DNA from: Treponema pallidum subsp. pallidum str. Nichols
Lineage (GTDB): Bacteria; Spirochaetota; Spirochaetia; Treponematales; Treponemataceae
Direction: 5' to 3'
Assembly (NCBI RefSeq): GCF_000410535.2
Contig: NC_021490.2
Location: 1-64,000, forward strand
DNA length: 64,000 nt
The notes beneath the pieces are model-generated. The model searched no databases and was not told the DNA's origin. It saw nothing but the letters and a program-made list of their open reading frames with translations. Of the stretch, positions 8,341-19,370 are shown piece after piece (within the stretch, counting starts at the first letter, position 1; every line of letters starts with the position of its first letter). The position numbers and the translations under genes are program-made.

Positions 8341-10165
8341 TCACCAAGTGATCTTGCACCCTAGAAAGAGTGAACCGGTGTATCCAGGCCAGCTCCAGTT
8401 CTCTTCTATCAACATGTAGGGATCCTGTGAAAGCAACCCTTGCTCCCACCGCACGGAAAACTCCACAGGTTTGATAGGACTTGCACGCAGCTCAACAGCG
8501 TATTGGAAACAAAGTTCTCCCTTTAAATTGCGCGTTCCTTTGAACCCATTGAAATTGAATCGGTTGGTTGCCATATATATGTGCGCACGTGGTTCTATCC
8601 ACATACTATCGTAGCACGGTATGCGGTAGCCTACCCATGCATTCCCCATTATCGGAAGGGCTATTGAAGCTGCGCCTGTTGCTATCGCGTCTGCCGGTAA
8701 CCCTGCCGCGCGTGCTACAAAGTTTGTGGCACTATTCAAGAAATTAAGAAGACCTAAAATACCTACTCTGGCAGCATTGGCGACCTGCTGTGCTACCCCT
8801 TGGGCAGGTACGACGTCTGGGGGGAGACCTCCGTTGTCAAGATAACTTTTGTAGCCCAGGGGAAGGTATACACGTGCTTCTATGCCTGCGTTTAGGCCGT
8901 GCAAGGCATGGGTGTAATCATCTCCCGAACGAGTTTCTAGTCTGAGAAACGCAGCAAAGTCCGTGTATTGAAAAGTTGACTTTACAAAGGGACCACTCCC
9001 AAAAACAGACGCCGCCCCTGTTGCGCCGTATACACCTCCTGAAAGCCAACGCCACTGCGCTGTAACCAGCGCGTCTATGCCTAATGAGTCCACGTGCTGT
9101 ACCATCCAGCTGAATATACGACGCACCGTCCGTAATGACGGATACGTCTTCTCCGCGAGTTCTAGTGCCTGTTCGACGACACGTGCTCTCGCACTGTTCG
9201 TATCCCGGTAGGTATTTCCGGCATCCGTAGCTAAAATGAAGCGGAATCCTGCACCAGGCATGATCGAAAGACGCCCTCCCACACTCCATAAGAGCGCGTG
9301 GGATGCCCGTTTGTTGTTGGGTGCTCCCGAAAATGTTGGAGCTAACGTGGCATAACCCTCCTGGAGGGTAGCATTACCGGCGAGTTCCACAGTTAAAAAC
9401 AGCTTCTTGTTTCTCTTGTACCATAGAGAGGTCACTACCAAACCCATATTTGCTATGGCTAGTCCCGCTCGTGCTCCAGTCGCCGTTTGAAGCGAAGGAA
9501 AGGAACCCAAAGTCAAAACCTAGCCCGGAATTCCCGACGTCTTCTACGCGGTAACCAATCTTCCCTCCATAACCCCCAAAGCCAGGGGCGTATTGGGTGT
9601 CTGCTTCCTTGTATCGTGTGGTGATGAACGGGGGCCACAATTTGGCAAAATTTTTAGAAAAGGTCGGATTTTTTCCAATAGTGAGATATGCGCCGTAGAA
9701 GCGAAGGGTCGCTTCTACGGAGAAGCTTTGTTTTTCTGTGGGCGTGAGTTCGCCTAAAGCCTCACCAGATAAGGAACCGAGGGGGAGCGCACACTCTAGG
9801 TTCCTTAACAGGATTTCTGCATACACACCGCTGCTTTTATGCAGATTCGACCGAGTTTTCGGTGGACAAAGCGTCAGCGAGAAAAAGAGAGTACTGGAAC
9901 TCCTAAAACCGTGTCTGCGATGACGGAAGCGATGATTGGGGTTCTCTCGCACAGTGCCGGTTGCCCCAAGCGGTGCTACGGGTAGCACGAAGTTCGCCTT
10001 CGCGCCTAAGTTAATGCCCCAAGTAAGACGAGTACTCCCCGAAATGGTGACGGCCGGGCTCGCGTGCAGACGCGATACGGTAGCGCGCCCTCGGAGTAAA
10101 AGTATAAAAATGCACGAGCCTAACACTAGACGCATGCATACAGTAGTGTACCGTGTTTTCACCAC
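8341..10165 (-). pseudogene. tprA: TprA, Tpr-family outer membrane protein, frameshifted
   Basis: Tpr proteins are treponemal major outer sheath protein (MOSP) homologues, beta-barrel porins and surface antigens. The N-terminal part (GTG at 10165 down to the stop at 9374) has a signal peptide and the MOSP motifs FSVEATLRFYGAYLTIGKNP and YAPGFGGYGGKIGYR, shared with TprB. It then loses frame after SKYGFGSDLS. The C-terminal part, ending in the aromatic residue of CKITW, continues in another frame. The switch falls in a CTCTCT tract (plus strand 9425-9430): one more CT unit would read D-L-S-L-W-Y and join both halves, matching TprB at that point. The gene is transcribed away from tprB and converges on the DUF3798 gene. 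Confidence 0.9.
9425..9430 (-). repeat. CT3 dinucleotide tract, tprA frame switch
   Basis: AGAGAG on the plus strand is CTCTCT on the tprA coding strand. The present three-unit length puts the downstream half out of frame. Four units would restore a full-length TprA. Confidence 0.8.
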
Positions 10166-10359
10166 AGTTTAGTACAACGATGTCATGTGTCAGATCTAGC
10201 AGTATCTGTAATGTATGTTGGTGTACATTAGATATTCGTGGGTGGGAAGAAGAGTCACTTTCTGGGGAGGCGTATAGAAGGAACGGGGCGTGGTGTTGTG
10301 CCATTTGTGCGAAAACTGAGTGAAGTAGTGAAAAAAATTACCGCTGACGGGAAAAAATG
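10166..10359. other. Divergent tprA-tprB intergenic region
   Basis: This gap separates the divergent tprA and tprB start codons. I see no gene in it. A frame on the minus strand (10304 to 10011) mostly overlaps the tprA signal region in another frame and is not convincing. No G tract of eight or more, as described before some other tpr genes, is present here. Confidence 0.5.
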
Positions 10360-10387
10360 TTGATCGTGTTTATGAAAGGGTCATAAT
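10360..10387 (+). promoter_or_regulatory. Predicted tprB promoter
   Basis: TTGATC at 10360-10365 and CATAAT at 10382-10387 are separated by 16 bases. The tprB ATG follows nine bases after the -10 box (GGCTGCCCT), so a leaderless transcript is likely. An ATG at 10386 overlapping the box opens only a 16-codon frame. Confidence 0.55.
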
Positions 10388-10396
10388 GGCTGCCCT

Positions 10397-12379
10397 ATGG
10401 GCGCCTGTATATCCGTATATGCGCGTTTTGCGTTAGGGTGTGGGGTGTTTTTCCTTCATGGTGCGGTTTTGGACGGGGTTTCACGCGCCTTTTCGTCCTC
10501 CGCCGCGTTCAGCGGTTCTGCTGAACTTAGCTGGGGTGTCGTCTTTGATGCAGAAGGTGCCTCTCCAGTTACAGCGGGTAAAAGCATACGACATGGGTTT
10601 CGCACGAAGAGCAGCTGGAAGCTTGCTTTTCCCTTGTTGCCCAAGAAAGGCGCCACGTATACGAGCTTTTCAGGTGAGGATCCCATATGGGTTGAGCTTT
10701 CTCTCAAGGGATTGAAGGTGGATTTTGAAAGTGCTTTAGGGTCGGGAACTGCGGATCCAAGTATGACGACGCGTTCTCCTTTCTTAAAGTCAGGAAGAAG
10801 CGATTTTTCCCTTGAGGCCACACTCCACCTCTACGATGTCTCTTTTTCTGTAGGAAAAGATCCCGTTTTTCCCTCTAATTTTGCGCAGTTGTGGACCCCC
10901 TTTATTACTACTAGTTATGAGTCAAGGAGCGTCAAATACGCTCCAGGGTTTGGTGGGGTTGGCGGAAAAATCGCATATCAGGCACGGAATATTTCGAACA
11001 GTGGCATTACATTCAACTGTGCCCTTTCCTTTTCGTCGAACGGTATATGGAAAAGTGCTCCTTCTGTCACCTCTAAGGTGAAAGGAAAGGGCACCAATAG
11101 TCGGCGCATGCCAGCGGACCCGCACAGTAAATATGGCCTTGGTACTGAGTTCACGCTCGTATACGCCCGAAAGGGGCGGGAACAGGTCAGGCTTGAGGCA
11201 GCAAGTTGTGCTACTCTTTCTGCAGGGTACAGAACTGGACCTGATCAGACGCATCATCAAAACAAAGATACTGTGCTGTGGAATGTAGGCGCGCGTTTGA
11301 CGCTTTCCCCGGGAGCAGGATTCAAGATCGTGTGTGCCTTCGATGCTGGGACACCGTACAAGAAGGGTGCCGCGAGGGAGTCCCTCGCTGAAACGCTTGC
11401 GGCACAGCGTGGTTGTAATCGTTTTGACACCGCGCTCATGCACGCGCTTGGGTTACTTGTTGCTGCTGCGAAGACACGCAATGAACTCGCCGCACAGATG
11501 CGATCGCAGTCACCACCAGGTGTGTGGGAAAAATTTGAACAGGCGGTGCAATCGTTACCTCCTATAACGCAGGGAAAGCCTGGCGTCGTTGGGGCGGAGG
11601 TCCGCCCGGGTACGATGTGGATGGAACTTTCCCCGGTAAGGAAAGCACTTGTCGATGTACTTTCTGTACTTGAGCAGGGTGGTTTTGATCGTGTCGCCTT
11701 TGACGCATTGCTGATTGTGCAATGGCGCTGGATTTCGCTGGGAGCATACGTAGCAAGTGCTCCTACCAATGTGTTTGGCTCAATGCTTTTTCCGCGTGGG
11801 AGTAGTGACCATTTTGACTGTGCCGCATTCGTGCGGGTGGAAAGTAAGTGGTACGATTCTCTTTCTAAGCTTGTGTCCGGTCTGAGCGGAGGTGTCGAGG
11901 CGCGTTTATATATTCCTTTCACTCATGGCTTGTACCTGGAACCTGGCTCCTGTACGCCGAATTCCACACGGGGAAAGAAGCCTCAGGCGTTTGTGCTTCC
12001 TCCACCCGGTGTTGTCCATCCGGGTGCACACAGCGCGTTGCCTGTTGTGGGGAAACTGTGGCTTAACTACCGGATTACTCTTGCTGCTCACGCATGGATA
12101 AGACCGATGGTTTCGCTGTATGGCGCTACATATGGTGCGCAGGGTTTTTCTTACGGACCAGGTGGTGCTGCCGGAACGGTAAAGAGGAACCGCACGTTCC
12201 GCGCAGGTAAAAATCTGTATTATCAGGTAGGGGTGGCGGTGAGTCCGTTTGAAAGATGTGAGTTGCTCATTGAGTGGTCGCAGGGAATGCTTGCGCGTCG
12301 TCCCTACATAAGTTTGGAGCATGGTTCTTGGCCGGATAAGCGGAGCGAGCTCGTGTGTTCGTGTAAGGTTCTGTGGTGA
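10397..12379 (+). CDS. tprB: TprB, Tpr-family outer membrane protein
   Basis: This intact 660-residue Tpr protein has a signal peptide in roughly the first 30 residues, an N-terminal MOSP domain with [18 protein letters not shown] and [14 protein letters not shown], a variable central region of about 150 residues, and a C-terminal MOSP domain. It ends in SCKVLW; a terminal aromatic residue is the usual recognition mark for the outer membrane barrel assembly machine. It is paralogous to the neighbouring tprA but longer in the central region (residues about 320-430). Family knowledge predicts a porin or surface antigen. It lies upstream of a DUF3798 lipoprotein gene on the same strand, though a G10 tract sits between them. 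Confidence 0.93.
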
Positions 12380-12476
12380 GGGAGCCTTCAATAAGGGGGA
12401 GGGAAGGGATACCTTTTTGGTTTGCACACGATGATTTTTTGATGCTGTATCATAAATACACAATTGATTTTCCCGT

Positions 12477-12486
12477 GGGGGGGGGG
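12477..12486 (+). repeat. G10 homopolymer upstream of lipoprotein gene
   Basis: Ten consecutive G residues lie 59 bases before the ATG of the DUF3798 lipoprotein gene. TTGATT at 12464-12469 could be a -35 box, in which case the G tract fills the spacer to a weak -10 such as CATACG at 12492-12497. Poly-G tracts of this size in treponemal promoters are known to vary in length and change expression. Confidence 0.7.
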
Positions 12487-12545
12487 TGGACCATACGCCT
12501 AAGCGTTTTGGAGAGATGGTGTGTGCAGATCGTTAAGGGGAGACT

Positions 12546-13778
12546 ATGAAAAGTCAGTTTCTATTGAAGGTATGGGTGGTATGTGTCGGTGCACTGTTGT
12601 GTCGCTGTGGGGGCGCGCGTGCTCCACAAAATACCGGGGGCACGAAAGCGGTGGAGGATTATCACATCGGGGTTATGACCGGTCCGGGTAGTCACTCTAG
12701 CCATGATGTAGTTGCGGCAAAAAGAGCATGCGCCATGTACGGTGCGGTAGGTGACGGTCACCGAGGATGTATCTTGCATGTCACGTATCCTGAAGATTTT
12801 GTAAATCGGCAAGATGAAACGGTGTCCCGGCTCCTTGCATTTGCTGATGATCCTCTCATGGGTGCTATTGTTGTCAGCGAAGGAATTCATGGAACTGCAG
12901 AGGCTTTTAACAAAATTAGGGCGAAGCGTTCCGACATCATGCTCTTTGTAGGGGATCCGCATGAGTATCCTGAGCTTATCCAAAAATCTGCTGATATCGT
13001 GGTTAGTGATGATTATGCATTTGGTGGGTATGCTATTCCCTGGGCTGCAAAGAAAATGGGCGCGCGTACGTTGGTGCACGTTTCTTTTCCTCGTCACCTT
13101 TCAAAGGCTGAGCTTAGGACGAGGCGTCAGGTAATGGAGGCAGTGTGTGCAGATATCGGTATAGAGTTTGCGTCTGAGGAGGCTCCAGATCCCGCAGGGG
13201 AGTCAGGTGTTGAAGGGGCGCGTGCGTTTATCGGCACACACACGAAGCAATGGATCGGTAAGTATGGGAAGAACACTATGTTCTTTTGCACTAATGATAC
13301 GCACCGTGTTTCCCTGATGAGAGAACTGGTAAGCAAAGATGGCATGCTTCTGGGGGCGAATGTGTTTGACTGTGCTGAAGCACTCGGGGTGGAGTATGCT
13401 GACGATGAGGATGTGTCGGGGATCCTGGAGCGCGTCGAGTCGGCGGTAGAAGAGAAGAGGTTGGTAGGTCGTTTCGGGGTGAATGTAAGTTCGCATATTT
13501 TTGTCAGCACACTTGGGTTAACTGAATATGCGCGCAGGATATTGCAAAATGAACTCCGAGAAAAGGATATGCGTGTAGCTCTCTCTGATGCCTTTAGTTT
13601 GTTTTCCAAAGGAACACGATGGAGGGTTGCGCCGTACACGGATCTTCTCACAGGGAAGGAAGTATCCAACCATGTGTCAGTGTTCTCTGACATACATATT
13701 TTGGGTAAGTTTTCTTTACCGGTAACAGACCAGGAATTTCCGGAAAAGTATCGGAGTATTCGTTTCGGTCGTCAGTGA
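12546..13778 (+). CDS. DUF3798 family lipoprotein, intact paralogue
   Basis: The 410-residue product has a charged start, a hydrophobic stretch and the cysteine-rich segment LLCRCGG near residue 21, consistent with a relaxed spirochaetal lipobox. The mature part belongs to DUF3798, whose alternating alpha/beta segments resemble periplasmic ligand-binding proteins: [43 protein letters not shown] and [20 protein letters not shown] at 12535-12543 supports the ATG. It follows tprB on the same strand and closely resembles the broken gene at 7014-8261. The ligand is unknown. It is probably anchored in the inner or outer membrane facing the periplasm. Confidence 0.85.
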
Positions 13779-13791
13779 GCTCATGCCTTTG

Positions 13792-13817
13792 TGCGCACGG
13801 TACTTATGCCGTGCGCA
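13792..13817 (+). terminator. Strong hairpin after the lipoprotein gene
   Basis: TGCGCACGG at 13792-13800 and CCGTGCGCA at 13809-13817 form a perfect nine-base stem with an eight-base loop, starting 14 bases after the stop codon. There is no T run after it, so termination is plausible but not canonical. Confidence 0.5.
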
Positions 13818-13920
13818 TATGAGCGCTCAGTTTAAGAGTGTTACGCGTATTATGACTAAAGTGTAGAGCACGTGTGCCGTGTAGTGGCATCCTCTGCAAA
13901 GACGGTGTGGTGGCTGGCCC

Positions 13921-13949
13921 TTGTGGTGTCCTTTTTTTGACCGTATACT
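13921..13949 (+). promoter_or_regulatory. Predicted pheT promoter
   Basis: TTGTGG at 13921-13926 and TATACT at 13944-13949 are 17 bases apart. The start codon at 13969 leaves a short leader that holds GGAGGG. Confidence 0.6.
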
Positions 13950-13968
13950 GAGCACGGTCGGAGGGCTC

Positions 13969-15783
13969 ATGCCGAAAATTAGCATTCATGAGGCGTTGTT
14001 TTTTGAGCTGCTCGGTGAACGGTGCGACGATGATACGTTGGAGCGACGTTTGCGAAGTGCTAAGGCTGAATTGGAGTGCAGCTCTTTTTCCGTGAGGGAA
14101 GATAAAGAGGGAGGGAGCCTTTCGCCAGGAGGGGAGGTGTGCGATCCTGTGCAGAGGACGAGGGGTCAGGCCAGCTGTGTACGTGAGGGTGCGTTTGATG
14201 CGCGTCTTTTAAAAATCGAACTTAACGACACAAATCGTCCGGATTTGTGGTCTACAGCAGGGCTTGCGCGCCTCTTGCGTGTTCACGCAGGGGGGGCTTC
14301 GCGCGCAGCGCAGTATCGTGCATTTCTTTCAGATCGCTGTACGGTGCGCGACTCGTATGGGCGATGCGTAGTAGTGGATGCGCGTTTGCAAACTATACGC
14401 CCTTTTATTGCTGGCTTTGTGGCTCGGGGTACTGGACTGAGCGAAGTAAGACTGTGGGATCTAATACAAACACAGGAAAGACTCGCCAGTAATTTTGGAC
14501 GTAGGAGGTGTACCCTTTCGCTGGGGTGTTACCGTGCACAGGATATATGTTGGCCACTCGCATACCGCGCTGTCCTACTCGCAGAGGTAAGTTTCACGCC
14601 TCTCGGTATGTCCATGCCGCTGTCTGGTGAGCAGATTCTGACGCAACATCCGAAAGGGCGTGAATATGGTCATCTCCTCAAGGATTATTCTTTCGTTCCC
14701 TTATTAGTCGATGCTCGTGGTGAGGTGCTTTCGCTTATTCCGATCACTAATAGCGCGTCGCTGGGTGCAGTAGTGACCGGGGATACAGAACTATTTATCG
14801 AGTGTAGTGGTACGGATATGTGCGCAGTGCTAGTAGCGGTGAATAGCCTTGCGTGTGATCTTTCTGATATGGGTATGCAGATTGAACCTGTGCAAATTAC
14901 CTATAGTTTTGACACCCCATGGGGGAGGTCTGTTACTACCCCCTTTTATTTTCAAGAAAAAAGGGAGGTTGCGCACGAGCAGATAGATCGTCTTTTGGGG
15001 ATGCCCTTGCCTGTTGCAGATATAACCGAAGCCTTTGCAAGGATGGACTGTGCCGTGCAAGTTAAGCAGGGAACCTATGTCGTCGAGCCTGCAGCGTACC
15101 GTAATGATTTTCTCCATGCGGTAGATCTGATTGAAGAAGTGATGCTGGGTAGAACGCTTGACCGTTTTTCTCCGCAGGTTCCATGTTCTTTTACAGTGGG
15201 CAGACTGAGTGATCTGACCCTTTTGACGCGCAAAATTAAGCACCTTCTAGTTGGATTTGGTTATCAGGAGATGATTTTTCATTATCTTGGCTCTGCCAGG
15301 GAGTTTTGCACGCGTATGCGATGCACGGCAGATGATTTAATCGAGATAGAAAATCCTCTTACTGAAAGCTACCGATTCGTGCGCAGGTCTATCATTCCGT
15401 GTCTTCTGTCAGCTGAGCTAAAGTCAGCACATGCGTTGTATCCACATCGTATTTTCGAAATTGGAAAGGTTGCCTTTTGCTCCCCTCATGGTGAACACGG
15501 TACATGCACGCAACAATCACTTGGATTCCTCAATGCCTCGCAGGAGGCAAGTTACAATGAGGTGGCGAGCCTAGTTTCAGGACTTTTGTATTGTTTGAAA
15601 CTTCCGTATCAGGTAGAGGAAGCGCAGGATCCGCGGTTTGTCTTAGGCAGACAAGCGAGTATCTGCGTGCATGGTTCTCGTGTGGGTATATTTGGGGAGA
15701 TACATCCGCAGGTGCTGAGTAATTGGGATATCCGCATGCCGTGCTTTGCTGGGGAACTTGATGTTGGGGCCCTATTGCCGTAG
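13969..15783 (+). CDS. pheT: Phenylalanyl-tRNA synthetase beta subunit, archaeal type
   Basis: PheT pairs with PheS to charge tRNA-Phe. The 604-residue protein starts [16 protein letters not shown], which resembles archaeal and eukaryotic PheT and not the bacterial type of about 800 residues with its N-terminal tRNA-binding domain. Further B-subunit features are [20 protein letters not shown] and, near the C-terminus, the catalytic-like fold with [19 protein letters not shown] at 13960-13965 supports the ATG at 13969. An acidic, low-complexity insertion lies at residues about 40-70. pheS is not in the window. The 3' end overlaps the protease gene by 23 bases. Confidence 0.93.
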
Positions 15784-18319
15784 CTCGCTCTGGCGAGAGC
15801 TTTCCTGGCAAGAAGTTACGGGTATCGTTGCTCCTGACACTATTGCGTATCTGAAAGCCCGTGCGCAGGATCACCCCTTTTTGCTAGCGCATGAACGTGC
15901 CTGCGCTGCGATACGTCTTGGGATGAGAATGTACGGTGACGGCTACAATATCTGTGTGATTGGCGCGTCAGGCACCGGGAAGCGCACTACGCTCCAATAT
16001 CTATTAAAAGATTTTGTACCTCGTCCCGAGCAAATGTGGGATATAGCGTATGCATACAATTTTGTGCATCCGCACGAACCGCAGGTGCTGCAGTTTCCGG
16101 CGGGAGAAGGGATGCCTTTTGCTACGGCGTTGAGGAGATCGGTTAACGCTATTCTCAATACAGCACAGGATATTGTGAAAAGTGATGCCTTCTTACGTGA
16201 GCGGCGCACATTGCTGGCTGATATTGAAACACGTGAGTGTGCTGAGCTTTCACGTATTGAAGCGGAGTTGTATACGCGTGGGTTTCGTGTGAGATGGCAT
16301 AGGAAACGTGGTACGTACTCCTTTGATTTAGTTCCCCTATTAAAGGGAAAAGACAGTAGCTTTGAAGCGCTGCACGATTTAGCTTCCCGCGCGAAGCTTT
16401 CTAGATGTGTAGTACACGAACTCCATGCGCGATATCGTCTTTCCTGTGATGAGGTTTCTTCGCTGCTCCATACGTTGCGCACTGCGCGGCGGGCCGCGCG
16501 TAGGCGTCTTGCGCAGTACTACCGTGCGCGTTTGCGGTTAATTATCCTCGAGCAGATGGCCTGTATTAAAAAACGCGTGGCGTGTTATGCACCGGTTTTT
16601 TCCCCTCCACCTGTTTCGTGTGCGGCGGAACAGACGGAAAGGGAGAAGACTTCCTCTTCTCGCCTCATTGAGGTGCCGCATGAATTTGAAGAAATGCGTG
16701 CGCGCATCATATCGTACATAGAGCGGATACAAACCGATGTGCAGGTGCGGGTACAGTGTTTAATGTCAATGCGTATTTCTGCACTAGTAAAAAAGCGGTT
16801 TTTCGATCGCTATACCTTAAATTTCGTGTGTGTGCACACAGAACATGCGGGGTATGTGTTTACGGAGCATCAGCCGAATTTGGCGAATTTATGTGGATCG
16901 ATTGAAAGCAAGGGGAATGAAGGGGATACGCTGGAGAATGGGCATTTACGCATTCGTGCAGGTGCGCTGCATCGAGCGCATGCAGGTGTACTCATCGTGC
17001 AGCTCGAAGATCTACTGGCGGAGGAAGAAGCATGGACACATTTGAAGCGTGCGCTGCGTACCAAGCAGGTGTTACTCCCAGCGGGTAGTTCCCAGTCCCA
17101 AGGTATGTTGCGGCCTGAAGGAGTTCCGCTCACATGCAAGCTTGTTTTGGTTGGCGAGCCATGCTCTTTCGAACGTCTATCTCAGGAAGATTCCTCGTTC
17201 CGAGAACTATTTAAGGTGTGTGCAGAATTTGATACGAGCATGCCGAATTCTGATAAGAATCAAGTTGCTTTGATAGCCTACCTTGATAGAGTTGTGGCGC
17301 GTTATGGCACCTTCTCACTTGATTCCTCAGCGTACGCGCGATTGTTAGCATATGCGGAAGAACTGGCAGAGAGTCATACACGGCTCAGTACTTCTTTTGT
17401 ACAAATTGCAGATTTAGTATTGGAGTCTCATGCAGTGGCCGTGGATATGCATCCAGATGTGTCGGTGATTACTGCGCATGTGGTGCAGGAAGCGCTGAAT
17501 CGCAGGCAGTACGTGTGTTCCCGCGCGCGGGAGCGTTTTCAGCGCATGATAGCCTGTGGAGAGTTATTGGTAGAGGTACAGGGATATCGAATAGGGAGAA
17601 TTAACGCGCTGGCAATCGAAGAACATTGCGGCCATAGCTTTGGCATAGTAATTTCGTTAACGGCACAGGCATCCGCGGGTAAGGAAGGAGTGATGAATAT
17701 TGAGCGGGAGGCAGGTCTTTCGGGGGAAATTTATGATAAGGCGCATTTAATCATCACTTCGCTATTGCGTGAGAAGTGCTTGTCTGCTTTTGCAGATGCT
17801 GCATTTGATCCAGCTGTGGATGACCTTGGAAAGGGGCAGGATAGTTTTCCACTGTGTCTTTCTGCAGCGCTTTGTTTTGAACAGTCGTATCACGGGATTG
17901 ATGGGGATTCGGCGTCTGCTGCAGAATTTTTAGTATTGCTTTCTGCGATTGGCCGGTTTCCTCTTCGGCAGGACCGCGCAATAACAGGAAGTGTGAACCA
18001 GTTGGGACAAGTGCAAGCTATTGGAGGAGTGAGCGAGAAGATCAGTGGCTTTTATGACGTCTGTGCTCTGAACGGACTGACGGGAATGCAGGGAGTTTTG
18101 ATCCCAAAGAGTAGTTGTGCACAATTGTTTTTGCCTGAACGTGTGCAGGATGCGGTGCGTGCTGGTACGTTTCACGTGTGGGCGGTATGCACAATTGATG
18201 ATGCGCTGGAATTGATGGTGCCGGACGATTTGAAAGAGCAGGGAAGTGCTCAGCTCTACCAGTGTGTGCGTGCGCGTTTGCGGGATTTTTATGTCACAGT
18301 GAAAGGACACTGCGAGTAG
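15761..18319 (+). CDS. LonB-like ATP-dependent protease
   Basis: The 852-residue protein combines an AAA+ ATPase with a C-terminal Lon-type protease. Walker A is [10 protein letters not shown] at residues 68-77. The proteolytic serine is Ser717 in GDSAS and the lysine Lys760 in GGVSEKI; the 43-residue spacing equals that of E. coli Lon Ser679/Lys722. The ATPase domain is interrupted by a long helical insertion (about residues 130-360), as in the Lon-related family with a split AAA domain, and the N-terminal domain of LonA is absent. ATG 15761 has GGGGA at 15750-15755; a TTG at 15746 is an alternative. It overlaps pheT, so the two are probably one transcript. Confidence 0.88.
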
Positions 18320-18369
18320 CTCGTGTTTATTTACATAGCGTTGGTTTTGTTTTTGAAAAAGTACTTTCG

Positions 18370-18398
18370 TTGACGTGGCGCTTTGATACCGATACAAT
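18370..18398 (+). promoter_or_regulatory. Predicted promoter of the TPR gene
   Basis: TTGACG at 18370-18375 and TACAAT at 18393-18398 are separated by 17 bases, one of the best sigma-70 type matches in the window. Only eight bases lie between the -10 box and the ATG at 18407. Confidence 0.7.
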
Positions 18399-18406
18399 AT
18401 CCCGCT

Positions 18407-19354
18407 ATGGTTGCACGATCGATTCGTGTAGAGCTTGAGTCAGCACTGGATTTACTGAAGCAGGGGGATCTGCGCCAGGCACACCAGGATTTGCAGGATT
18501 TGCTTCAAAAAGAGCTAGACAATCGGGATGTTTTGTACGCGCTTACCGGTATTCGCTTTTGGGAGGATCGGATGCAGCGTGTACATACTATCTCTGGCGG
18601 TCTTAGTCAGGGTGAGTATCTTGTTGGACAATGGGGTGCGTTCGTTGCATATATGCAAAAACGTGGTGGCGTTGTCGAACCTGTTATGTATGCATTGCGC
18701 TGTTGTGTGTTCACTTACGCATTGCGGTTTTATGGGAGTCTTATCACCGGTGATGCGCGCGAGCATCCCGCGGAAGTCTATCGTAAGACTGGGCTGTGCT
18801 ATAAAGCATTGGGCAATTACGATGCTGCGCGTGAATGCCTTGAGTTTGCAGTCTCTTTGGAGCCAGACTCTTCTGCAATTCTTGCTGAACTTGCTGATGC
18901 ATACGCTCTTGCGGGAGATGAGCGCTGGTCGAAGTTGTATTTTCGCGAGGCCTTGTTCAAGGGTGCTTCAAAGCTCGAGCTCAATTTACTTGAGTCTGAT
19001 CTTATTTTCAGTCTCATTGAACGGGTGAAGTCGTATGGGTTTTCTGGCGTGGAGTTGTTAGAGTGGTTGCCGGTGTACGGCACCCTCGAAGGAGTCCTTA
19101 CCGCAAAGCGTGAGCTGCGTGCAGTAGAGATTGGAAAGCTGAAACAGGCGATTTATTCCCTCGAAAACGATTTAAGGAATGAGAAAGTTTCGGCTGAAAG
19201 GCGGCTCCTGCGTCCTCGTCTCATCAATCATTTTTTCTGGCTCGTTGATCACTATGTGAATGTGCAAGAAGACAAGAGGAACATCGACGAAGTGTTACTC
19301 AAAATTAAATTGCTTGATGAAGCGGTTTATCATCGCTATGTGAGGATAGCGTGA
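18407..19354 (+). CDS. Tetratricopeptide repeat protein
   Basis: This 315-residue protein is helical throughout. A clear TPR-like unit is YRKTGLCYKALGNYDAARECLEFAVSLEPDSSAILAELADAY split across residues about 125-170, and the N-terminus LLKQGDLRQAHQDLQDLLQKELDNRDVLYAL fits another repeat. No signal peptide is seen, so it is probably cytoplasmic. TPR proteins act as protein-protein scaffolds; the partner is unknown. The ATG at 18407 has no ribosome binding site and sits just after a strong -10 box. The next gene starts 16 bases after its stop, suggesting an operon with the GreA fusion and the von Willebrand A protein. Confidence 0.75.
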   Translation: MVARSIRVELESALDLLKQGDLRQAHQDLQDLLQKELDNRDVLYALTGIRFWEDRMQRVHTISGGLSQGEYLVGQWGAFVAYMQKRGGVVEPVMYALRCCVFTYALRFYGSLITGDAREHPAEVYRKTGLCYKALGNYDAARECLEFAVSLEPDSSAILAELADAYALAGDERWSKLYFREALFKGASKLELNLLESDLIFSLIERVKSYGFSGVELLEWLPVYGTLEGVLTAKRELRAVEIGKLKQAIYSLENDLRNEKVSAERRLLRPRLINHFFWLVDHYVNVQEDKRNIDEVLLKIKLLDEAVYHRYVRIA

Positions 19355-19370
19355 AAGTGAGGGTGAAGTA

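Noticed and set aside
10011-10304. 97-codon minus-strand frame upstream of tprA
   Set aside because: It mostly overlaps the tprA signal-peptide region in another frame, shows no domain and no ribosome binding site.
18169-18178. Second parS-like half site GTTTCACGTG inside the LonB-like gene
   Set aside because: Only the left half matches; the right arm is missing and it lies in coding sequence.
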